This document shows, one piece after another, positions 5,340 to 10,246 of a stretch of DNA of 10,246 bases. The translations under genes were made by a program, and so were the position numbers. Origin of the DNA: Amoebophrya sp. AT5.2 (Eukaryota > Sar > Dinophyceae > Syndiniales > Amoebophryaceae); NCBI GenBank assembly GCA_005223375.1, contig RXOD01006472.1, positions 1 through 10,246 of the forward strand, written 5' to 3'. Within the stretch, counting starts at the first letter, position 1; the number at the start of each line of letters is the position of its first letter. The notes beneath the pieces were generated by a model that made no database searches, was not told where the DNA came from, and saw nothing but the letters and a program-made list of their open reading frames with translations.

Positions 5340-7761
5340 ATGCCGAGTGTAAGCGCTCCGCTTTACAACGAACTTCTTTTCGCACCTACAATGCGGAGAC
5401 GTATGGTGCAGGTGAGTGGGTCGAGATACGAAGGAATACGTAGTTGCCACAGCATGCCTGCGCAACCTTGTCTGTCGGTGTTGAGGACAAAAGTACCCGT
5501 AGGACAAGATGAGCAGAAAGGTGAAACGCCAGTGTGCCATTTTTTTATTTCGGGCCTTATTTCACGACTGCAATTATGAATGTATCAGTGGTCTGTGTGA
5601 AGAAAGTGGACGATGTGAAAGGGCATGTTTATCCGTTTCCCTTGGTGATGTCGCCGGTTCCGTTTCCGTTTTTGTTTTCCGCAAGCTGTTTTTGAGTGCC
5701 GTTCGTCTTTTTTCCCTGACCCCGTACTCGGATGATTTTTTTCGTTTTTGTCACGAGAGAACCGCAAGAACAAAGAGTAAGAATTTGAAGCGAAGAAGCT
5801 TTGTGTGACGCCATCGCAGCACCAGCAGGCACAACAGTAACAAACTAACTCACGACCTCCAATCTCTTCATTGATACCCGCGAATTTTGTTGTACATCCA
5901 CGGCTAGCTGCGCTCGTGAGAAGATTGCTTGATATTTATATTTTTCTATTGTCCACCTCCACCCACTTCTCCGCTGCAGTTCTCTACTACTACTTGCTTC
6001 TCCAAAACCTCGCTTCGCGACGTATTGGCAAGATCCGAAGAAGAAGATAGAACCCAACCTCAAGAATTAGGGCAGCTCGGGGAATTTCATCGGAATCGCA
6101 GAGCACAGACAGGAAGGATGGCGACTGTACCAGCGGGGCCGCTGTGTACGTCGCTGTCCAGCATAAAAAAGGCTCCGAAATGGACCCTGGGCGGCAGAGA
6201 AGAGGACAAGGCGGTCGCAAAGCGAAACAGACTAGGCCCGGGCCCCGGTGCCTACGTCTGCCAGAACCTATCCGTGGACGCTAGGTAAGAAAGTAGTATT
6301 TTTTTATGACGATGGACATGAAGTAGATCCATCGGAGTCAGATGACTGAGGACTGCTTCTGCAGCGAAGACGAGAGTACAATCGGAACAACGTCAGGAGC
6401 CAAATCCGTCCTGATAGCTGAACAACTCAACGTCAACAGGCATAGCCGCCCCCCTTCCGCCGTGTTCTCAGTGGAGAAGCGCGACGCGTTCGCGAACCAG
6501 GCAGGAAAACGCCCCTCGGTGGGCACGTACACGCCGAATTTTTGGAGCAGTAGCACTATGCCGATCGCGGGGCGGGCGCTGTTCTCAAAATCGAGTCGGG
6601 ACGACGCGGGGAGTATGACGGGCAGTACGAGGAGAGCGCAGACCCCCGGACCAGGATCCTACTCAATAAAACCGGCCTTCTCGGACATCTCGGCGTCCAT
6701 GTACGGAAGAGCAAAAGACCTTAAGAGTACTGATTTTGCTATGTAGTATTAAAAAAATGCCTCGATGGTTGAATTTGTAAGAAAGTATAGTGACCGGTAC
6801 AGATACCTGGCACCTGCTGCTTCATCAACAGGTACCTACTTGTTCGCTTTGTGTTGCGGGACCGTGAGGGTGAGTTTTATTTTTTTCAATTCTATGTTGA
6901 CCATGTTTTATCGTGATTTTTTTTCGTGCCAAACCCACGACTTTTTTGTACACCACATCAGCAGTACGGCGTCTACGTCGAGGAATCATCTTCTTCACCA
7001 CAGGGCCAACGACACCAGGACCGGGGGCGTATTCAATCTCAAGGGATCTCACGGGGCCAGCCTGGAAGCTGCGTACTTAATACTTTGTGGTTGCGGTTTC
7101 CGTTTTCCTCCCTAAATATTGTTCCCGAAGCAGGATAGCTACACCTCGACTTCAGCTTCACGTCTTCGGATTTGAAATTCGTTTTAAACAAATGACAACA
7201 CCACTTCTACAGCAATGTCGGCACGGCCAACGCCGCGACGAAGCGAGAGTCCAGGCCCGGGACAATACCTTAACCCAACGGCGATCGGAAAAGACCACCC
7301 ATCCATCATGAGCACGCCGAGGTACTTTATTTGTCGCTTAAAAAAATAAATACTGTATAATATAGGCCCGACAATGAATGCCAATCGCTGTACCAGTAGT
7401 GTAGTTTTTAGGGTAAGCCGTTCACAACGTGTATTCGTAATCGTCGATAATTACGAATACAAGTAAGTTGAGCAACGGCTTACCCTAAAAACTGGTACAA
7501 CATGAGGATTAGGCGTAATGTGCGCGAGGTTCGAAATCAAAAGCCGTTATTTCCGTATAAACATCAACATCATTTGGAACGATTAGAAAGCTGCAGCGCC
7601 ACGTCGTAGTCGTTCGACTTTATTCCAAGCAACGGCTTACGACGATGAAAAAATGTTTTAAAAGGTTCTCGATGGTGCCGCGGCGATCGGATAGAGGGGG
7701 GAGAGCGCTCTCACCAGGACCCGGCGCTCACGGCGGTGCCTTCACCACGTTTGGATACTGA
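5340..7761 (+). CDS. Sperm-tail PG-rich repeat (STPGR/SHIPPO) protein, six exons
   Basis: Proteins of this family bind microtubules of cilia, flagella and cortical arrays (ODF3/CIMAP relatives). My model joins exons 5340-5411, 5980-6284, 6365-6726, 6965-7072, 7213-7321 and 7665-7761 into 350 codons; all junctions are GT/AG and in phase. PGPG motifs fall at about residues 111-116 (PGPGAY), 220-225 (PGPGSY), 264-269 (PGPGAY), 296-301 (PGPGQY) and 336-341 (PGPGAH), with a degenerate VGTYTP near 178. Between them are the usual linker motifs, such as WTLGGR, AVFSVEKRD, ALFSKSSRDD, SMYGRAKD, PAWKLP and FSMVPRR. ATG 5340 directly follows an AG after a T-rich tract, and its exon ends in a perfect CAG/GTGAGT. 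If that exon is wrong, ATG 6118 is the next start and gives about 280 residues. The gene ends at TGA 7759-7761, though a further exon after 7866 (CCTCAG/TACTAT) cannot be excluded. The identity is firm; the first and last exons are less so. Confidence 0.8.
5412..5979 (+). other. Intron 1 of the STPGR gene (568 nt)
   Basis: The donor CAG/GTGAGT is the best in the window, and the acceptor follows a long pyrimidine tract (CCACCTCCACCCACTTCTCC then GCTGCAG). Both sides are phase 0 and the downstream frame is open. TGCAG precedes both splice points (5407-5411 and 5975-5979). Inside lies a 99-codon ATG frame (5509-5808) with T-rich codon choice unlike the neighbouring exons, which I take as chance. 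Confidence 0.5.
6285..6364 (+). other. Intron 2 of the STPGR gene (80 nt)
   Basis: AG/GTAAGA to GACTGCTTCTGCAG, phase 2, with a branch-point-like ATGACTGAG about 20 nt before the acceptor. The in-frame TAA that appears to end the first PGPGAY exon lies inside the GTAAGA donor. This is a textbook intron and anchors the model. Confidence 0.75.
6727..6964 (+). other. Intron 3 of the STPGR gene (238 nt), flanked by AGTAC repeats
   Basis: The donor is A/GTACTG and the acceptor CAGCAG/TACGG, phase 1, linking the PGPGSY exon to the next PGPGAY exon. AGTAC occurs at 6726-6730 and 6963-6967, so the splice points fall at matching places in the two copies. The acceptor three bases earlier (6961) is also in frame and adds one codon. 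The intron is T-rich, with several T runs. Confidence 0.6.
7073..7212 (+). other. Intron 4 of the STPGR gene (140 nt)
   Basis: The donor is GTACTT at 7073 and the acceptor ACTTCTACAG at 7212, phase 1. Joining gives the linker GPAWKLPMSARP between two PGPG motifs, which is typical of the family and supports the exact boundaries. I see no flanking direct repeat here. Confidence 0.65.
7389..7499. repeat. Nested inverted repeat within the last STPGR intron
   Basis: AGTTTTTAGGGTAAGCCGTT at 7403-7422 is the exact reverse complement of 7474-7493 (20 of 20). Outside it, TGTACCAGT (7389-7397) pairs with ACTGGTACA (7491-7499). Inside, GTATTCGTAAT (7431-7441) pairs perfectly with ATTACGAATAC (7450-7460). 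Together they could fold into one long hairpin with a few bulges. The arms contain TTTAGGG, the telomere heptamer of many alveolates and plants, as a single unit only. Confidence 0.85.
7541..7640. repeat. Second, partial copy of the hairpin arm motif
   Basis: AAGCCGTT at 7541-7548 and GCAACGGCTTAC at 7629-7640 form an 8-bp inverted pair about 80 nt apart. The 12-mer is an exact direct repeat of 7472-7483 in the right arm of the main hairpin. This suggests an older or truncated element next to the complete one. Confidence 0.5.
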
Positions 7762-9076
7762 TTTGAGGTGGTGTACCTACAACACTTCCTTACGGCTGGA
7801 GGTCATTTTCCGTACGACCTTGTATCAAGCTTTGCTAGCACCCGCCCCGGATGCATGTGTCCTCAGTACTATAAATACGCCTACCCGCCAGCACGAACAC
7901 GATCGCCTGTTTGTCGTTTGCCCAATAGATACCCAGATGCGCCATCAATATAACCTTCCAGTTTCTTTTGAATTGGAATTTATTTGACTTTTGAAGTCCA
8001 TTGATTTGCAAGGTGAAGAATTCGACTCGACAGAATTTTTAGCATGGATGGAGTTGTATCTTCACACATGCACGCCTTGATGACTTGCGACTTTGAAGGC
8101 TTGACTACCCATAAATACAACTGGTTTATGATCGATCCCGAAATACTCATACATCACTTCTACTCACTCTCTTCCTCTTCCTCGTTACCCAGAATAAAAA
8201 ATATTTATAGTATCAATCTCGTTTATCAGTCCTTGTTACGATCCGATCCATAGATATTCATCAGCTTTTGGTTTGTGCGTAGCGGCAGCGACGTCCACGT
8301 CGACGTCAAAGTCTAGACGAGAAGCAAGAAGAGCCATGTCAGCGAGTAGAAGCACGACGAGAACGGAGGTCTAGGTAGCCCTAGAGGGCCTGGAGCAACA
8401 TGTGCACCACACGAGGACTAAAGGAAAAACACTGTATCCAGACTTGTTGACTGCTGCTGATGGCAGTGGCACCTTCATATGCACGGGGAGAATCATACAT
8501 CTGCTCACATGCAGCATAAATGCTAAAGGTAAATGCCTCGTCTTGAAATGCACCACACCTTCACGACACGTTTGCTGGGAGCGTATTGAAACGCGCATAG
8601 CACGACGATTTTGAATACTCTGGTGAAAATTACGGTCGGAACATAGACGTGGAACGGCACAAAAATCACAGCAAAGAGACGGAGCATGACTACGATGTTA
8701 GACGACCGCTCGTGTCTCTGCCCTTGTCGAAAAATGTGTTCCCGCCGCCTTTATTTTTATTCGTTCCACGACTCACGAAAGCCCCGTGCGCTACGGTTCG
8801 CTGTATTCGAATCGATCTAAAATGAGTGTAAGTGTATACTTACGTTAACATTTCACATGCCGGAGCCCAGCCCTGCAGTGGTAAGAATAAAAAAATAGGA
8901 ATCTATCAACCTACTTTTTCAACAGTTGTACCCGCTCCCGCCACAAGCACGACTTTTAGTTTGTTACCAGGTAGGCGTAGGGCAGAAATGAAAGAGAAAA
9001 ACAACAAGAACAAAAAGAAAAAGTAGCGAATAAGAAAGAAGACCTTGACATCACTCCTCGTTGTGATCGGGTATAG
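7762..9076. other. Long stretch without a convincing gene
   Basis: Short frames exist (for example plus 8044-8253 and 8402-8614, minus 8371-8598), but none shows a family motif, consistent codon use or good splice partners. An acceptor-like CCTCAG at 7866 precedes a short open stretch and could belong to an alternative last exon of the STPGR gene. Around 8286-8305 there is a cluster of ACGTC/GACGT repeats, and 8980-9025 is a strongly A-rich tract. The last bases before 9077 (ACTCCTCGTTGTGATCGGGTATAG) resemble a splice acceptor directly next to the ATG of the AN1 gene. Confidence 0.4.
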
Positions 9077-9943
9077 ATGGCTCCGGAGATTTGTCATTTT
9101 TGCCGGAAGACGATATCTCTGGTCGCCGCGGCCCAGAAGTGTCGGTGCGGCGAGGTTTTCTGTGACCGGCACCGCGACCCGGACAAGCACCGCTGCACTT
9201 TTGACTACAAAACCCACCAGGCGGCGGAGCTCCGTCGGGCGAACCCGATGGTTTTCAAGACGGCCGACCGCATCCACACGCAGGATGCCTGGACCAAGGC
9301 GTATTTCCAGCACCACGCCCCCCGGTCTACCCACGCCTTTTTCCACGTGCTCGGTTTCTGCGTTTTCTGGTACTTCGTGCTGGTTCGCGGCGTCCTGTTC
9401 AACCTCCTGCTTGCGCGTCCGTTCGATGAGCTGCTGCCGAACCCGCTGACCTGGGGCCCGCTCGGCGCATCTTCAGGCGCTTCGAAGCAAGGCGTGAACC
9501 TGAATGACCCCTCCACTTTTGAGGATCTCTTCCGGGAAAATAGCACCGCTAGTGATGCGCCTACTACTTCTAGCACCACTACTCCGCCCATCGTGGTGCT
9601 TTTCCGGGAGTGCGTGTATGCGGTGGTGGTTGGTTGGGTGGTGGCGCACGTCGGGAGCTACGTTTTCGAGAAGTACGTGGAGGGCAAGCGGCAGACCACG
9701 CAGCCGTGGTACGGTGGGTGCCGGTACGGAATGTGGAGCTGGGACGTGTTTGCCAAGCCGTGGTTCGCAATCACCGCAGAGTACGAAATGCTGAAGGACT
9801 TCGTCTTGTACTACGTGATCACACAGGGAAAAACGAACTGCCTCAGCTATCTCTATACAGCGCCTGACCGCTCCACAGGAACGATATACAAGACGGTGAA
9901 ACACAAAGTGGGAGAGCTCTCGGCATCAAACAGGAGCGGCTGA
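9077..9943 (+). CDS. AN1-type zinc finger protein with membrane-spanning C-terminal region
   Basis: This single-exon gene encodes 288 residues. Residues 6-40 match the AN1 finger spacing exactly: C6, C9, C22, C24, C29, H32, H38 and C40 (C-x2-C-x12-C-x-C-x4-C-x2-H-x5-H-x-C). It is followed by FDYK and RRANPMV, the usual sequence after AN1 fingers. AN1 proteins bind zinc and commonly work with ubiquitin, p97/Cdc48 or the proteasome in protein quality control. Here there is no A20 finger. Instead residues about 86-112 (FFHVLGFCVFWYFVLVRGVL) and about 172-197 (LFRECVYAVVVGWVVAHVGS) look like membrane spans, separated by a Ser/Thr-rich loop, with an aromatic-rich tail (CRYGMWSWDVFAKPW). The finger would face the cytosol if the protein sits in the ER or another endomembrane; that is inference. 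ATG 9077 comes directly after an in-frame TAG. Codons are GC-rich at third positions. Confidence 0.87.
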   Translation: MAPEICHFCRKTISLVAAAQKCRCGEVFCDRHRDPDKHRCTFDYKTHQAAELRRANPMVFKTADRIHTQDAWTKAYFQHHAPRSTHAFFHVLGFCVFWYFVLVRGVLFNLLLARPFDELLPNPLTWGPLGASSGASKQGVNLNDPSTFEDLFRENSTASDAPTTSSTTTPPIVVLFRECVYAVVVGWVVAHVGSYVFEKYVEGKRQTTQPWYGGCRYGMWSWDVFAKPWFAITAEYEMLKDFVLYYVITQGKTNCLSYLYTAPDRSTGTIYKTVKHKVGELSASNRSG

Positions 9944-10246
9944 GCAGGTTGTAGTACGTGGCCGCGCGGCCGCTGCTGCACGGCCTTACATGAACAGATT
10001 CGCGCTCTGTAGGTGAGGAAGATGCGATGAAGCGAACGAAACTGGCGCTCCTGCAGCTCTTCCATTTGTCAAGGATATCGATGCGCGCCTTTTTCTCGTC
10101 CGCCCCTTCTGTACGCCTCTTGCAAGGAGCGACGAACGAGCAAGACCTGCGAAAAACAACGAGCTTAGAGCCTGTCCATCATCCTCAGACCTTTCGCCCG
10201 GGCGAAAGGGGGGGGCGCGGGCTTTTCGGCGACACCCTACCCCCCC
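9944..10246. other. Downstream region with palindromes, no clear gene
   Basis: I see no convincing coding sequence after the AN1 stop. A minus-strand ATG frame from 10065 (MEELQERQFRSLHRIFLTYR) runs back over the end of the AN1 gene and is probably its shadow. GGCCGCGCGGCC at 9960-9971 is a perfect palindrome lying 17 nt after the stop. The final 50 bases turn strongly G- and C-rich. Confidence 0.4.
10190..10209. repeat. Perfect 20-bp palindrome
   Basis: CCTTTCGCCCGGGCGAAAGG reads the same on both strands. It has no loop, is centred on CCCGGG and runs straight into a G homopolymer, with a C homopolymer at the window end. It could be a transcription-factor site, an element end or a recombination-prone spot; nothing in the sequence decides which. 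Confidence 0.8.

Larger units (their letters stand above)
7322..7664 (+). mobile_element. Intron 5 of the STPGR gene (343 nt), introner-like insertion
   Basis: The donor is AG/GTACTT at 7322 and the acceptor TTTTAAAAG/G at 7664, phase 2. The join gives STPRFSMVPRRSD, a normal family linker before PGPGAH. AGGT is present at 7320-7323 and 7663-7666, as expected of a 4-bp target-site duplication. The intron contains a large nested hairpin (7389-7499) and a second partial copy of its arm motif (7541-7640). The acceptor lacks a pyrimidine tract, unlike most others here. Known introners in protists are short non-autonomous elements that create an intron on insertion; calling this one is inference from structure, as I see no transposase. 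Confidence 0.55.

Noticed and set aside
5207..5443. A 78-codon ATG frame starting 10 nt after the stop of the large gene.
   Set aside because: It overlaps the proposed first exon of the STPGR gene and runs through its CAG/GTGAGT donor; it has no recognisable motif, and a chance frame of this size is likely.
5509..5808. A 99-codon Cys- and Phe-rich ATG frame.
   Set aside because: It lies within the proposed first intron of the STPGR gene and has T-rich third positions unlike nearby exons; it looks like a T-rich tract read as protein.
6825..7052. Minus-strand frame containing APGPG that looks like an STPGR motif.
   Set aside because: CCAGGACCGGGGGC gives PGPG-like codons on both strands; the plus-strand frame fits the spliced gene and the linker motifs, so this is its shadow.
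7526..7540. GGTTCGAAATC resembles the T-loop and B box of a tRNA gene.
   Set aside because: The flanking bases do not pair as a T stem, and no acceptor, D or anticodon arm can be built upstream.
9473..9904. A 143-codon minus-strand frame within the AN1 gene.
   Set aside because: It is antisense to a gene with an exact zinc-finger motif and membrane spans, and it arises from the GC-rich codon use of that gene.
1..10246. CRISPR arrays, bacterial operon signals, rRNA genes, or transposase and reverse-transcriptase genes.
   Set aside because: No regularly spaced repeats, rRNA core sequences, transposase or polymerase motifs were seen on either strand.

Overview
The window looks like nuclear DNA from a gene-dense unicellular eukaryote, most likely a flagellated alveolate. 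A syndinian dinoflagellate such as Amoebophrya is my leading guess, but it is inferred from gene content and intron style, not proven. The reasons are: genes broken by short spliceosomal introns that rejoin in frame; a sperm-tail PG-rich repeat (STPGR/SHIPPO) protein of the kind found on ciliary and cortical microtubules; a eukaryotic AN1 zinc finger; no bacterial operon signals; and introns bordered by short direct repeats, one with a large inverted repeat inside, as in the mobile introns (introners) described in several protists.

Layout. Positions 1-1600 are ambiguous: several short reading frames on both strands look protein-like, but none can be tied to a family, and I give them only as weak candidates. 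Positions 1630-5196 (+) hold what I read as one six-exon gene for a protein of about 967 residues, unrecognised, with long disordered Ser-, acidic- and Gly-rich tracts, an amphipathic or hydrophobic block near residues 219-281 and a membrane segment at the extreme C terminus. Two of its exons, including the last one, are easily missed because they have no start codon of their own. Positions 5340-7761 (+) hold a six-exon STPGR gene (about 350 residues) with five clear PGPG motifs. Positions 7762-9076 show no convincing gene. Positions 9077-9943 (+) hold a single-exon gene for an N-terminal AN1 zinc finger joined to a membrane-spanning C-terminal region. The right edge (9944-10246) is non-coding as far as I can tell and contains a perfect 20-bp palindrome followed by G and C homopolymers.

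The three genes lie on the same strand but show no sign of a shared pathway. The most interesting feature is the introns. Many donors in two unrelated genes begin GTAC, and three introns are flanked by identical 4-5 base direct repeats placed so that the left copy supplies the donor GT and the right copy supplies the acceptor AG. The last intron of the STPGR gene carries a 111-nt nested hairpin with perfect 20-bp arms, plus a second partial copy of the arm motif. This is what an intron-creating transposable element would leave behind. All splice sites are read from sequence only, without transcript evidence.
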